A DNA stretch of 64,000 nt from Vitellaria paradoxa (lineage: Eukaryota; Streptophyta; Magnoliopsida; Ericales; Sapotaceae). The notes under the pieces were generated by a model. That model had not been told where the DNA came from. It made no database searches and was given only the letters and a program-made list of their open reading frames with translations. Positions 51,780 through 64,000 of the stretch are shown one piece after another. Each line of letters starts with the position of its first letter. The first letter of the stretch is position 1. The position numbers and the translations under genes are program-made. The stretch lies in contig CM034236.1 in the NCBI GenBank assembly GCA_019916065.1, positions 17,961,306 to 18,025,305 on the forward strand, given 5' to 3'.

Positions 51780-54409
51780 AGTTTCATATATATATATATA
51801 TATAAAATATTCATCAAGAAGAATTAAATATAATTAAATAATTCCAACACATCATTCATACATAAGCAAAACAGATTGCCAGTCATAGTAAAATCTGATA
51901 AAGGGGTTTAATCTAAATCCTCTTAAGGCAATCATATTTCTATCCTCCTCTACCCCTAGCCTTGGGAACCAGTGATTTTACGAGCTTAGCATCCAATGCA
52001 TCTGATGGTGTTACCCACCAAAAACCTAGTTGTCGCGACCGGCTACCTGACTGGCCAGGTCAGAAGGGAGCATCTCCCATATAAAATGCATATGTTCCTA
52101 TCTCCATCTAAAAGGCCATTTCTACCCACCCATCACCCCATTGCCAAAAATATCTTTAGCAACGAGTGCCTTAATTTCTTCTCACCTTTTTACATTCCAA
52201 GGGTACCTTGTATAGAAATAAGACATTTTTAATAACAACCGGCAATGTTCCTGGGTGATGAATCAAAAGTGGGATTATTCAATCACATGCAGTATATTTT
52301 AAAGCATTTAATCTAAATCCACAATTTTAATAATAAATCTCAATAAATCAAAGATTTAACATAGTCACCAAAATCATTGTAATAACCTGAATTTTTTTCC
52401 TTAATTAAATTATTTAAGTGTGGTAGTGATATTTATTATAGTAAAAATCTAGAAAATTGAGCATTTGAAAATTTTTGTAATGATAAAAATTAGTTGAAAA
52501 ATTTTCGGATTAAATTTCACCCTATGTGGGAGTTTAATGTAGAATTTCTAAAATTTTTATCCAAACACTTTTTAGCCCAATTACTTATTTGGTTCAAACC
52601 AAGACCATTAACCCATGGGTCAACCCTTTTCTTTGACTCACCTCAACTCATTTCAACTCACTTTATCACTCAATGAATTGACTCATGAATAGCTGCTCTA
52701 AATTATTTCCCGACAACTTCATTTCCATCTTCCATACACTCTCACCATCTTTCAAAATTATTTGACTAATTGGACAAAGAGAAGACCCACATTGATGACC
52801 TTAAAGCATCTTTTTCAAATTATTTAGCAAACAAGATTTAAAGTATTTTGTTTGAAAGCTAGCATGATCTAAAGCATTTGGTTAAATTGTCAAAAAGCTA
52901 GCATGATTGTTTAAATTTGTCAAAAAGTTAGCATGATTCCCGGATCATGCCACCTCCATACATCTTCCCCAATGCTTTTCTTAAATGATATGGTTAGATA
53001 GTCAAAAAGTAAGCATGATTCTTGGATCATGCTACCAATTGTATAGGCATGATCTTACCTTAGTTGATTTTTCTCCACTAAAAAGTTTCTCTACACTCCC
53101 TATAAATTGTGTGTCTTCAAAGAGAAGAAAATAAGAGAGAAATAAAAATAAATTATTAATTAGTGAGGCTGAAGATTTGGTGTTGCTTGGAGGAAGAAGA
53201 AAGGCTTGGAATTTTCTAATTTGGGTGGTGTTCAAAACTAATTCATTTTTCCTTCTCAGACTTGGTCATTAATATCTTCATTGAGGTAGGATGATGAATC
53301 TCCTAAAATATATTTGATGCATTTTCTGGTTTGAAGTATGAAACTTGATTGTGATAAAAATAAATACCCGTATATTGGGGGTAGGGAAGCCAAAATTTTG
53401 ACTGAAGTAACTCAGTATGCTGACAGCTCTCTAGTTGTAACTTCTTATGTGCTTCTAACCCCTAAAACGGTGGAATTAGGCTTTGGCTAAAACATAAAAG
53501 TTGTAGCCCTTTCAGTTTTCTTTTCAACCCAAAAAGAATTGCATCAATCCGATTTGTGAGTCAAAAGTTATGCCTAAAATACTGAGCACGTGTAAAACTA
53601 TATTTTCTGAACAAACTGAATTCAAAGCTGTTTTTGTACCTTTAGACCTTAGAATTTTAAAAAGTGTAAAACATGAAAGTTGTAGGTCTTGAAGTCTAGT
53701 TTCTACAGATATAAAGTTTATAGATATTGGAGTCTTGCTCTATTTTATATGAATTTTCTTTCAAGCTGCTATTCTGCTTAGCTTTAATTGATGCTTGTTT
53801 GGATTTGTTTAGAATATTATGTTTAAAGATTTATTTAAATTTTCAATTTCCTTCTGTTAGTTATTGTCATGTTAATAATTTCTATTGATATGAAATTATT
53901 TTAAACTAGATATTATGTATTATTTGACACTCTAATATTGATGATAATTGACTTAGATAATCAGTTTCATCATGGATAGTTGGATGACTTATTCAAACTA
54001 AAATGCTAGTATTTGATAAAATGCCCAAAAGAAACAATGGACTCGTTCTTTTCTCATTTGGTCTTTCTTAAATGAATTTGATTTATTTTTGGCATTGTTT
54101 TGTCAACCTAGCAAGTTATATAATTATATTTTTATGATTAAGTGAATTAAATGAAACTCATTTAATACCTTCCTAAACATTGGGAGAATTCTGTGGACAT
54201 TTGTGGATATCTTGAAGCCAAAAACCTATGATAAGGGTTCGGTTATAAATAAGATGATGATTGGAAATTTATTTAAATTATTTTTGAATAAAATAAAACT
54301 TATCAATTTTGCTAAAAATTAAATATAAGTCCAAGAGCTATTTATTATCTTCATATTCCATAAAATAATAAAATAAAAGGTAAAAGGAGCAAAAATCGAG
54401 ATTTGCAGC

Positions 54410-54480
54410 CAATGAGGCTCGAACTTGCGACTTTAAATCGCAATTAGGGTCGCCTACCCACTAAGCTACCAACCTCGGCC
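54410..54480 (-). repeat. tRNA-like module 2 (inner copy)
   Basis: Minus strand: TAGCTTAGTGGGTAGGCG (A-box type), a GCGA-TTTAAAG-TCGC stem-loop like an anticodon arm, and AAGTTCGAGCCTC (B-box type). It is the less mutated of the two copies. Confidence 0.55.
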
Positions 54481-55239
54481 TAATTAATATACCATTAGAA
54501 ATAATTTTATTCTTATCAAATTTGGTACGGTAAGTTTGTCAAAACAATTAACTAAAATACTAATTTGTATTCTAAATTTTTTTTTACTTGCTAATTGTTA
54601 ATTTACATATAGTGCCTACCTTTGTGATAATGATATTGATGACTATGTTAAATCTTTGATTTATTGAGAATTTCTATTAAAGTATGGATATAGATAAAGT
54701 GCTTAAAAATATATTGCATGTGACTAAATAATCTCACTTTTGATTCATCACCCGGGAACATTGCCGGTTGTTATTAAAAATGTCTGATTTCCATACAAGG
54801 TACCCTTGGAATGTAAAAGGGTGAGTAGAAATTAAGGCACTTGGTGCTAAAGCTGTTTTTGGCAATGGGGTGATGGATGGGTAGAAATGGCCTTTTAGAT
54901 GAAGATGGGAACATGCATTTTATTTGGGAGATGCTCCCTTCTGACCTGGCCAATCAGGTAGCCGGTCGCGACGGCTAGGTTTTTGGTAGGTGACACCGTC
55001 GGTATGCATTGGATGCTAAGCCCGTAAAGTCACTGGTTCCCAAGGCTGGGGGTAGAGGAGGATAGGAGTATGATTATCTTAGGAGGATTTAGATTAAACT
55101 CCTTTACAAAATTTTACTGTGACCAGCAACCTCTCTTGTTATGTATGAATGATGTGTTGGAATTATTTAATTATATTTAATTCCTCTCGATTAATATTTT
55201 ATAAATATATATATATATATATATGTATGTATGAAACCT

Positions 55240-55312
55240 GTATCGCTACGGGGTTTGATCCCGAGACCTTGAAGATCTAAATCTGAGATCCCTACCACTG
55301 CGACACAGACTT
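55240..55312 (-). repeat. tRNA-like module 1 (inner copy)
   Basis: Reverse complement of the 51708-51779 block, next to a TA microsatellite in both copies. Confidence 0.5.
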
Positions 55313-56211
55313 CATTGTGGTATACACATCAGTATTTAATTATTTTACATGTAAGTAAAATAGTAGTTACGGTGACGATTTCATCGAACTGTTGTAAGTA
55401 TAATTTACATTATTCAGTTGAGATCTATTGAATTAATTGTTGCATAAATAGTATGCCACTTAAACACATTCACTTAATATAGTGTAGTATTACAACCACT
55501 GCATATAGGCACCTAGGAGATTCTGATTACTGGGCTTTAGTAGCTCACCCCTTGTGGGAATATTTTTTCAGGATATTAAGCACAGGAATACAGAAGATGA
55601 GCTGGAAAGAGATTAAATTCTCTTAAATATTCCATCAGAAGAGTTATCTATTTTTTTCTTCTTTCCTGCACAGAGCTGGAGGACTTTATTTTTGGTCTGT
55701 AATAATTGTTGGATGATTGTAATTATTAAGCATAGACCTAATTTGCTTTTATTTGGTATGTAATGTTAATAGCGTGATTGGGACACTTAGATGGCTCTGT
55801 AATATTTTTCTCTATCTTTATTTTGTGCCCTGTAGTTGAAATCCCATCAAATGGTTCAGTCCAATGACTTATAAATATTGTTTGGGATAAACATGGGATT
55901 TTGACTATCTTAAATTTTTCTTACGGGTCAACCCCAATCTGGAGGAAAACTCTGGGGTGTGACAGCGTGTTTTTATCATCTTATTTTTATACCTAACAAA
56001 TAAATTCCAAGTCACCCCTGGGCATTCGGTTATGAAAATCCGGGGCGTGACAATCATTATCACAAAGGTAGGTATTACATGTAAATTAACAAGTAGCAAG
56101 TAAAAAAAAAAAAATTAGAAAACGAATTAGTATTTTAGTTAATTGTTTTGACAAGTTTACCGTACCACATTTGATAAGAATAAAATTAGTTTTAATGGTA
56201 TATTAATTAAA

Positions 56212-56288
56212 CCGAGGTTGGTAACTTAGTGGGTGGGCGACCCTAATTGCGATTTAAAGTTGCAAGTTCAAACCTCATTGGCTGCAAA
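56212..56288 (+). repeat. tRNA-like module 2 (outer copy)
   Basis: TAACTTAGTGGGTGGGCG and AAGTTCAAACCTC. In each unit both modules face the same way. Confidence 0.5.
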
Positions 56289-58379
56289 TCTCGGTTTTTG
56301 CCTCTTTTACCTTTTGTTTTATTATTTTATGGAATATAAAGATAATAAATAGCTCTTTGAACTTATATTTAATTTTAGAAAATTTTATAAGTTTTATTTT
56401 TTTTATTCAAAATAATTTGAATAAATTTTTCAATCATCATCTTCTTTATAATCAAACCCTTAACATAGGTTTTCGGCTTCAATATATCCACAAATGTCCA
56501 CAGAATTATTCCAATGCTTAGGAAGGTATTAAATAAGTTTCATTAAATTCACTTAATCATAAAAATATAGTTATATAACATGCTAGGTTGGCAAAACAAT
56601 GCCTAATAATAAATCAACTTCATTTAAGGAAGACCAAATGAGAAGAGAACAAGTTCATTATTTCTTTTGGGCATTTTATCAAATACTTAGCATTTTAGTT
56701 TGAATAAGTCATCCAACTATCCATGATGAAACTGATTATCTAAGTCAATTATCATCAATATTATAGTGTCAAATAATACATAATATTCAGTTTAAAATAA
56801 TTTCATATCAATAGAAATTATTAAGATGACAATAACTAACAGAAGGTAATTGAAAATTTAAATAAATCTTTAAACATAATATTCTAAAGAAATCCAAACA
56901 AGCATCAATTAAAGCTAAGCAGAAATAGCAGCTTGAAAGAAAATTCATATAAAATAGAGCAGGACTCCAATATCTATAAACTTTATATCTGTAGAAACTA
57001 GACTTCAAGACCTACAACTTTCATGTTTTACACTTTTTAAAATTCTAAGGTCTAAAGGTACAAAAATAGTCTTGAATTCAGTTTATTCAGAAAATACAGT
57101 TTTACACATGCTCAGTATTTTGGGCATAACTTTTGACTCACAAATTGGATTGATGCAAATCTTTTTGGGTTGGAAAGAAAACTTAAAGGCCTACAACTTT
57201 TATGTTTTAGCCGAAGCCTAATTCCACCGTTTTAGGGGTCAGAAGCACATCAGAAGCTACAAAAAGAGAGCTAACAGCATGCTAAGCTACATCAGTCAAA
57301 GTTTCGGCTTCCCTACCCCCAATATACGGATATATATTTTTATCACAATCAAGTTCATATTTCAAACCTAGCAAATGCATCAAATATATTTTAGGAGATT
57401 TGTCATCCTACCTCAATGAAGATATTAATGACCAAGTCTGAGAAGGAAAAATGAGTTAGCTTTGAACACCACCTAAATTGGAAAATTCCAAGCCTTTCTT
57501 CTTCCTCCCAGCAACACCAAATCTCCAACCTCACTAATTAATGATTTATTATTATTTCTCTCTTATTTTCTTCTCTTTGAAGATACATAATTTATAGGGA
57601 GTGTAGAGGAAGTATCGGTAGAGAAAAACAAGTTCCACTACCTAAACATAAAAACCACTAAAGTAGTATTATGCATTAGGTAGTATAATCCAAATAATCT
57701 AGCTTAGCCTTTTTGAATATCTAACCACATAATTAAAGATAGGTGTTGGAGGATGGATGAGGATGGGTGGCATGATCCGGGAATCATGCTAACTTTTTGA
57801 CAAATTAAACAATCATGCTACCTTTTTGACAAATTAACAAAATGCTTTAAATCATGCTAGCTTTCAAATAAAATGCTTTAAATCTTGTTTGCTAAATAAT
57901 TTGAAAAAGATGCTTTAAGGTCATCAATGTAGGGTCTTCTCCTTATCTAATTAGTCAAATAATTTTGAAAGATTGTGAGAGTGTATGGAAGATGAAAAAT
58001 GAAGTTGTCGAGAAATAATTTAGAGCAACTATTCATGAGTCAACTCATTGAGTGATAAAGTGAGTTGAAGTGAGTTGAGGTGAGTCAAAGAAAAGGGTTG
58101 ACCCATGGGTTAATGGGCTTGGTTTGAACCAAATAGGTAATTGGGCTAGGAAGTGTTTGGATAAAAATTTTAGAAATTCTACATTAAACTCCCACATTGA
58201 GTGAAATTCAATCCGAAAATCTTTCCAACTAATTTTATTATTCCAAAAATTTTCAAATCCTCAATTTTCTAGATTTTTTTTACTATAACAAATATCATCA
58301 CCACACTTAAGTAAATTAATTAAGAGGGATAAAAAAATTTAGATTATTAGAGTCTATCCCTTAATTTGATCTTAAGAAA

Positions 58380-59815
58380 TTTTTATCTTTTTTGTCCTTT
58401 TTTTATTAATTTTTTTTCAAAAGATGTAATTTTTAAGTATACTACCTTTTAATAATTTTTTTTAACTTTTTTTTTTTTATGAATGTGATTAACACATCTA
58501 AAATTTAAATTTTTTAAAAATTTTAATAAAAAATATACAAAATGAAAGAATAAAAAACAAAAAATTTTGTAAATAAAAACAAAAAAACTTAGTTAACTTT
58601 GTCTAATATGCATTCATATAAAAATATTTATAAAAAAATCTAAAATAGAGAGAAAAAGACAACTAAAGTAGAGTGGAAAAAAATAATCCTGACCATTAAA
58701 TAAATCCAATGGTTAAACTTGGCAAGATATGCCAAATTTAAATTCTTTAAAGTTAATTATTAATTATTATATATAGTAAATTAATTATTTTTATTTATTT
58801 ATTTGTATTTATTTCAAATAAAAAATCAGTTTACCTTTAAAAAAATAAAAATTTATGTCTATTTAAATAAAAATTATCTATTTAGATTAAAAAAATGAAC
58901 AAAAAAGTTTGCATTTTTATTTTTTTTAACTTTTAATGAATTTTCTAAATTTGTTTATGAATGTGATTAACATGTGTAAAATTTAAAAATTTTGAAAAAT
59001 TAATAAAAAATATACAAAATGAAAAAAAATAAAAATAATTTTGTAATCACATTTTAAAAAATTTTTATAAAAAAATATATAAAGAGCAATAAAGTATATT
59101 TTTATGTAAAGTGATCGAGAAGACAACTAAAGTGTGGAGGAAAAAAAATGATTGTAACCATAAAATAAATTCAATAGTTAAACATATGTCAAATTCAAAT
59201 CATTTTGCTTCCTTATTGTATAAATAACACAAAAGTATAAAAGTGAATGTATTTAAAATTAATTATTCTTATTTATTTATTTTTATTTATTTTATTTTAC
59301 TACTTATTTAAAATTTGTCAAGTTTTTGTCTCCCAAAAAAAAGGTATTAATGTTTTCCGCTTGACACCCTTCAAAAAAAAAAAAAAATGCCATTCTGTCA
59401 ACTATCCGGCTCTTCCCATGCCATGTACACAATGATCAAATCAAGAAAATAAATCAAAAGAATATTATTTTTAATTTTAAATTTAAGTACAATAAAATAA
59501 AATTTTAAATATTATTTTTTTAAAACGAAAAAATTTAGTTAACTTTGTCTGATATGCATTTATTTAAAAAATATTCTAAAAATATTTATAAAAAATCTAA
59601 AGTGGAAAGGAAAATAAGAGAGTATATTTTTATGTAAAGTGACCGAAAAGATAACTAAAGTGGACAAAAAAAATCTTGATCATTAAATAAATCTAACTAT
59701 CAAAAATATGCCAAATTTAAATTCTTTAAAATTAATTATTAAATTTTATATAGTAAAACAATTATTCTTATTTATTTCACTTAAAAAATTTATTTTACCT
59801 TAGAAAAACAACAAA
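58380..59815 (+). repeat. AT-rich dispersed direct repeats (three copies)
   Basis: A block of TGAATGTGATTAACA, CTTAGTTAACTTTGTCT, GACAACTAAAGT, ATTAAATAAATCCAATGGTT and ATGCCAAATTTAAATTC types recurs at about 58470-58770, 58945-59210 and 59510-59760, partly incomplete in each copy. Confidence 0.65.
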
Positions 59816-60960
59816 GCTACCCCCTTTCTTTGTTCTCTCACTCCCCAAAAAACAACAAAGCTTCTTGAGTGTTTAACAAAATACCAATTTTTTACCACTT
59901 TTTTACCAAGTTACATTAATTCCTCAATTTAAAAGTTACTTAAAATTACCAAAAATCATTAAAATTCACCAAAAATTAAATTTAGTGGCCATCTCGATGA
60001 TAGCATGGTCTCGTAAAGAAAGCACGCTGACTAGTTGATAAGTTAAAGATCTGTCTCCCTAAAAGTTGTCAAAAAGTTTTCTAAAAAATTGCTAAAATTT
60101 ACTACTTGTTTTGCCGAAAAATACCAAAATATTAATAAAATTTGGATTTTGAAACAGTACTTAAATTTAAACATATTTTTTATTCTCAATATATAAATAA
60201 ATCGAATTAAAAAAACTTAGTTTATAAATGTTTATAAATAAACTTGTTTATCATTATAAAATAAGTTTGTTCATATATTTCTGAATAAATTCCTTTATTA
60301 CTCTTGAACATGAACAGCTTTGTTGAAATGCTCATAAACAAGTTTGCAAATTTTTTTTTTCACAAAAAAGTTTCAATATTTTAAAATTAAACACAATAAT
60401 TTAAATCATATTTGTTAAGTTAGAAAAGAGTATTTTCTAAAGGTAATGAAAAAAGAGACAATAATTATAACAAATAATATCAACAATTTATAAGCAGAGT
60501 ATTATCTGTACAAATGAATTGTTAACATTATTTGAGACCAAGTGGTATTTTTTTGGAAAAAAATTTAGAGTATTTGTATTAACTTTTTATAGGCTTCGTT
60601 TCGATAATTAAGGAATTTAAATCAATAATTTAAGATTAAATTTAGTAAAATACAATATACAAAAATTACAAAATAATTATTATCAAAATAATGGTAAAAT
60701 TATTATTATGAAAAATTTCAAATAACTACTTTCTGTGATAACTTCAAATACATCATAATTCATCATGTTTAGCTCTACTTGGATATCTAGGGATTTCAAA
60801 TCAATTTGTTTGAGATTAATTTGTATTAAAATATAAGAGAATAGGAGTATATTACATATTCATAAATCATATATTCTTAATAATTACTATTACTGTAGTG
60901 ACGTCATTATTTTTTAAAATAATGGAGCTACTATTATAAAAAAATTTCAACTGGTTTCAT
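59816..60960. other. No gene seen
   Basis: Very AT-rich with homopolymer tracts. No feature could be supported. Confidence 0.45.
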
Positions 60961-60962
60961 TT

Positions 60963-61406
60963 TTATGGTGATTTCAAATCCACCATTTTAAACTCCTTAA
61001 ATCTATGATCAACCGACAGGTTGCCTGGTTCATTGTAAGGGGAGGAGGGTATGGCTTTATTGTGACTGGCAACGAAATTATTCGTCGGCTCATCTAACAG
61101 GGAACTGCTTTGTCCCACAATTGTCGTGGGGTTAGAAGGCTCAAATTCTAGAAAAATGTCATAATGATCGCGGTGCAGATTCTGAACGACAGCAAACATC
61201 GCCTCCACTGTGTCACCATCAACTAAATATAGAGGTCTATGAAGTATTTGGCCCACACTCCCAATAATTGGATATCTACACACCACACGCAATTCCACTT
61301 CAGCCAGGTCCATACCAACGACCTCATACAGTTTTGCCAATAGCATCGCATGTGTAGACTGAGCGCTAACCCTGATACAACGGTTGAATAGCTTGTTGTA
61401 TCCCAT
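60963..61406 (-). pseudogene. Probable MULE (Mutator-like) transposase N-terminal fragment
   Basis: A 147-codon frame contains YNKLFNRCIRVSAQSTH, AKLYEVVGMDLAEVELR, PLYLVDGDTVEAMFAV and YDIFLEFEP. This pattern (a small PB1-like N-terminal domain ending in a 'dxdvxxMf' segment and an acidic tail) is typical of the MuDR-type N-terminal region of plant Mutator-like transposases. No MULE transposase catalytic domain or SWIM zinc finger follows in the window. It is probably a truncated remnant and could also be a captured or domesticated fragment. Confidence 0.5.
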
Positions 61407-61409
61407 GGC

Positions 61410-61930
61410 ATTATCTGCATTGATAATGTTCCCTCTCCAAAAACAAAATAATGAAATTCGTCCTTATGATATCACGAATAGTCAATGAATAATGGATTTT
61501 GGCCCTGAACAACATGACTGTTAGGGATCATACCTTTTTACGAGAGATTTAAACCAAGGAAAGTTTTGTTCGATTACTCTATTTTAAACCACCCCTAACT
61601 TAACAAAACCTAACCATTATTAGTACAGTTCAATTTCTACTTTATCCTAACTTAACATATGACATAATTTATCCTACTTTATCTAAGTTATTAAGTATAG
61701 GCTTATGTAAGTTTAAGTTAAGTTTATTTTAATTATGCTGCATATAACTGCCATCAAATTTATCTAAGGTTCATTCGAGTAATGTCTAGATTTTTTATGA
61801 ATTTTTTTATGATTATATAATTATTTGTAGATATTACTTTTAGTATTTTTTCCTAGAAAATTGTAGGTCTACCTTAGAAAATAGAAATCACCCACTAACA
61901 AGTGGGTAATACTTTAGCTACATTCTTAAA
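61410..61930. other. No gene seen
   Basis: AT-rich spacer between the MULE-like fragment and the tandem array. Confidence 0.45.
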
Positions 61931-61934
61931 AGAA

Positions 61935-64000
61935 AATTTACTTCTTAAATTTAGTTCTTAAAAAAAAATATTAGTGTTTGACGTTACAAACACTTACTTT
62001 TATAAAAATCATCTTTACATTACTCTTAAAATATAAGTACAAAAAATATTTTGTTGCTAAGAATAATTTTACATTACTCTTAAATTTCTCAAAAGTTACT
62101 TGTCCAAAAAATTTAGTTGTTAAAAAATTTAGTTCTTAAAAAAAATTTAGTGTTTCAATTTACAAATAGATATTTTCTTAAATTATCTTAAATTTCAAAA
62201 CAAATAAAAGCAAACATCTTTTATTTGATTAAATTACAAAATAAAGTATAACAAATATTTTTATATTACTCTTAAAATATAAGTATAAAAAATAATTTCA
62301 TTGGTAAAAATATTTTTATGTTACTCCTCAATTTCTCCAAATTTAGTTGGTAAAAAATTTGGTCTTTGAAATTACAAATGGATATTTTCCTGAACCATCT
62401 TAAATTTCAAAATAACTAAAACCAAATATTTTTTATTTGATTAAATTACAAGATAAAAGAAAAGGATTATTTTCATATTACTCTAAAAATATAAATACAA
62501 AAGAAAATTAGTTGTTAAAAATATTTTTATATTACTCTTAAATTTCTCCAAACTTAGTTGTCAAAACAATTTAGTTGTTTAAAAATTTAGTTCTTAAAAA
62601 AAATTGAGTGTTTGACATTACAAATGGAGATTTTCCTAGAATATCTTAAATTTCAAAATAACTAAAAGCAAATAATTTTTTATTATTAAATTACAAATTA
62701 CAATAAAAAAATTATCTTTACATTACTCTTAAAATATAAGTATAAAAAATATTATGTTCCAAAGAATAATTTTACATTACTCTTAAATTTCTCCAAACTT
62801 ACATGTCAAAAAAATTCAGTTCTTAAAAAATATAGTTCTTAAAAAAAAAATTTAGTGCTTCAATTTACAAATAGATATTTTCTTAAATTATCTTAAATTT
62901 CAAAACAAATAAAAGAAAATATCTTTTATTTGATTAAATTGCAAAATAAAGTATAACAAATATATCTATATTAGACTTAAAATATAAGTATAAAAAATAA
63001 TTTCATTGGTAGAAATATTTTTATGTTGCTCCTCAATTTCTCCAAATTTAGTTGGTAAAAAATTTGGTCTTTGAAATTACAAATGGATATTTTCCTAAAC
63101 CATCTTAAATTTCCAAATAACTAAAACCAAATATTTTTTATTTGATTAAATTACAAGACAAAAGATAAGGATTATTTTCATATTACTCTTAAAATATAAG
63201 TACAAAAGAAAATTAGTTGTTAAAAATATTTTTATATTACTCTTAAATTTCTCTAAATTTAGTTTTCAAAAAAAAATTAATTACTAAAAATTTAAATTCT
63301 TAAAAAAATTAGTTTTTGAAATTACAAATAGATATTTTCCTAAATTATATTAAATTTCAAAATAAGTAAAACCAAATAATTTTTATTTGATTAAATTGCG
63401 AAATAAAGTATAATAAATATTTTTATATTACTCTTACAATATAAGTATAAAAAATAATTTAGTTGCTAAAAATATTTTTATGTTGCTCCTCAATTTTTCC
63501 AAATTTAGTTGTTAAAAAATTTAGTATTTGAAAATTACAAATAGATATTTTCCTATATTATCTTAAATTTCAAAATAACTAAAATCAAATATTTTTTATT
63601 TGATTAAATTAGAAAATAAATTATAAACATTATTTTCATATTACTCTTAAAATATAAGTACAAAAAAAAAATAAGTTGTTACAATTAATTTTATATTACT
63701 CTTAAATTTCTCCAAACTTAGCTGTCAAAAAAGTTTAATTGTTAAAAAATTGACTTCTTAAAGAAAAAAAAGAAAGGAGTATACTGTTTCAATTTAAAAG
63801 TAGGTATTTTCCTAAATTATCTTAAATTTCAAAATAAATAAAAACAAATATCTTCTGTCTGATTAAATTAGAAAATAAAATATAAGAATTATTTTATATT
63901 ACTCTTAAACAATAAGTACAAAAAAAAAATTAGTTGTTAAAAATATTTTATATTACTCTTAAATTTCTCCAAATGTAGTTGTTAAAAAAAATTTACCTGT
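61935..64000. repeat. AT-rich tandem array with ~212/~246-bp units, runs off the window
   Basis: A landmark GATATTTTC(C/T)T followed by TCTTAAATTTCAAAATAA, TTTTATTTGATTAAATTA, ATTACTCTTAAAATATAAGT and CTTAAATTTCTCCAAA recurs at 62169, 62381, 62627, 62874, 63086, 63331, 63544 and ~63804. Successive spacings are 212, 246, 247, 212, 245, 213 and 260. At least eight units are visible. The blocks 62199-62255 and 62902-62962 match especially well, suggesting a ~705-bp three-unit higher-order period. Confidence 0.85.

Larger units (their letters stand above)
52373..56057 (-). mobile_element. Inner 3.675-kb copy inserted in inverted orientation; TSD ATCAT
   Basis: 52378-56052 starts TGTAATAACCTG and ends CGGGGCGTGACA, i.e. 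TGTCACGCCCCGGATTTTC ... on the minus strand, homologous to the outer unit over its whole length. ATCAT stands at 52373-52377 and 56053-56057. The outer copy's sequence joins correctly when the inner copy and one ATCAT are set aside. Shared blocks include ACCGGCTACCTGACTGGCCA / TGGCCAATCAGGTAGCCGGT and GGGTCGCCTACCCACTAAG and its complement. Confidence 0.85.
50980..58356 (+). mobile_element. Outer 3.69-kb TG-type LTR-like unit, split by an inverted copy of itself; TSD GTCTA
   Basis: Outer parts 50985-52377 and 56058-58351 sum to 3,687 bp. The unit starts TGTCACACCCTGGATTTTC and ends GATTATTAGA (the inner copy shows the original end as GGTTATTACA). GTCTA flanks both outer ends exactly (50980-50984 and 58352-58356). 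No protein frame and no internal direct LTR repeat was seen, so a very long solo LTR or a non-coding LTR-type element is the best description. Confidence 0.8.

Noticed and set aside
53032..53235. Short minus-strand ORF inside the inner LTR-like unit
   Set aside because: Not conserved as an open frame in the outer copy and shows no family resemblance.
61935..64000. CRISPR-like array
   Set aside because: Units are >200 bp and AT-rich without unique spacers of constant size; plant nuclear DNA.

Overview
This window is repeat-rich nuclear DNA from a flowering plant, most likely a eudicot. The signs are GT-AG introns in a plant-type GH116 glucosylceramidase gene, many Ty1/copia LTR retrotransposons primed by initiator tRNA-Met, a tRNA-derived SINE, a TRIM, MITEs, and degraded plastid DNA integrated in the nucleus. 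The species cannot be named from the sequence. There is one recognisable host gene. Almost all other coding potential is transposon-derived.

Layout. 1-1453: decayed copia pol fragment. 1921-5609 (minus): broken DUF4283/LINE ORF1-like fragments. 6605-11874: complete copia element (C1) with 182-bp LTRs and target duplication ATCTA. 12424-40472 (plus): seven 3'-terminal exons of a non-lysosomal glucosylceramidase (GBA2 type, GH116). They give about 688 codons, open and correctly phased through every splice junction; the exons for the N-terminal ~270 residues are not in the window. The last intron (18061-40210) is 22,150 bp. It is inflated by a Tnt1-like element (C2, 18387-39141, target duplication CTTCC) that was itself hit twice. 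C3 (21142-31637) entered C2 and was then hit by the young, nearly intact C4 (25954-31000, target duplication ATATG). C5 (32716-37953) also entered C2 and later received a MITE in one LTR. A related MITE ends about 20 bp before the final splice acceptor.

Downstream of the gene are a 676-bp solo LTR (40938-41613, target duplication GGGGT), a ~1.9-kb palindrome (43669-45588), and a mosaic of four plastid-derived fragments in non-plastid order (46922-48790). Then come two ~3.68-kb TG..CA-type units. The inner one (52378-56052, target duplication ATCAT) sits inside an inverted copy of itself (50985-58351, target duplication GTCTA), and both carry tRNA-like modules. The window ends with AT-rich repeats, a likely MULE protein fragment (60963-61406, minus) and an AT-rich tandem array with alternating ~212/~246-bp spacing running off the end.

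How the parts relate: apart from GBA2 nothing looks like host protein-coding sequence. The window is a good case of stratified insertion, with target-site duplications giving a relative order: gene intron, then C2, then C3 and C5, then C4 (in C3) and a MITE (in C5). I found no clearly new gene system. The most unusual items are the giant nested intron in an apparently intact gene, the self-into-self inverted insertion, the long palindrome and the scrambled plastid mosaic.
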